Assembly: GCA_002293275.1 (NCBI GenBank)
Contig: DBCX01000017.1
Location: 1,883-8,163, forward strand
Reading direction: 5' to 3'
Length of the DNA stretch: 6,281 nt
From: Cyanobacteria bacterium UBA947
GTDB taxonomy: Bacteria; Cyanobacteriota; Vampirovibrionia; Gastranaerophilales; Gastranaerophilaceae
Shown here: positions 6,281-6,281 of the stretch, piece after piece
Layout: the number at the start of each line of letters is the position of its first letter
How positions within the stretch are numbered: position 1 is the first letter of the stretch
The notes under the pieces: model-generated
Database searches by the model: none
Told to the model about the DNA's origin: nothing
What the model saw: the letters and a program-made list of their open reading frames with translations, nothing else
Position numbers and translations under genes: made by a program

Positions 6281-6281
6281 T

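Noticed and set aside
1..6281. CRISPR array, tRNA/rRNA genes, insertion sequences or phage genes.
   Set aside because: No regularly spaced direct repeats, tRNA-like cloverleaf, transposase or terminal inverted repeats were seen on either strand.

Overview
The window reads as a chromosomal segment of an uncultured, probably host-associated bacterium of moderate GC. It holds seven genes, all on the + strand. The NusA sequence fits Cyanobacteriota or Gram-positive-type bacteria (S1-KH1-KH2, no C-terminal acidic repeats, short acidic tail). The second gene starts with a short N-terminal tag ending in PSFTGG. Tags of this kind recall proteins of the non-photosynthetic Cyanobacteriota relatives (Gastranaerophilales/Melainabacteria). 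That placement is a recollection-based guess, not a demonstrated assignment.

Layout. Positions 1-1182 hold the 3' part of nusA, whose start lies upstream of the window. After 34 bases comes a 308-residue RelA/SpoT-fold protein (1217-2143), a divergent stand-alone nucleotide pyrophosphokinase-like protein without HD, TGS or ACT domains. From 2167 to 5298 lies a three-gene cassette: a radical SAM protein with a C-terminal extra iron-sulfur site, a small class I SAM methyltransferase, and a large multi-pass membrane protein overlapping the methyltransferase by 4 bases. A 139-base intergenic stretch with hairpins and a rho-independent terminator closes it. Then come a stand-alone 84-residue LuxR/GerE-type DNA-binding protein (5438-5692) and an NADPH-dependent FMN/quinone reductase of the SsuE/ChrR/azoreductase type (5738-6280).

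How the genes may work together. The radical SAM, methyltransferase and membrane protein look like an envelope or glycolipid/polysaccharide modification cassette. The methyltransferase resembles those found in surface-polysaccharide loci, and the membrane protein has the general look of a GT-C-type glycosyltransferase, but no substrate can be read from the sequence. The RelA/SpoT-like gene may be co-transcribed with nusA. The LuxR-type regulator and flavin reductase are adjacent, but the reductase has its own promoter-like sequence.

The most notable non-coding observation concerns starts. Three genes (2167, 3257, 5738) have sigma70-like -35/-10 pairs whose -10 box ends only 7-8 bases before the ATG, with no Shine-Dalgarno sequence, which predicts leaderless or nearly leaderless mRNAs. 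The internal gene at 3847 has a clear GAGGTG ribosome binding site, and the gene at 5438 has a purine-rich one. No unmistakable new defence or mobile system is visible. The best candidates for something undescribed are the divergent RelA/SpoT-fold protein and the radical SAM-methyltransferase-membrane protein cassette.
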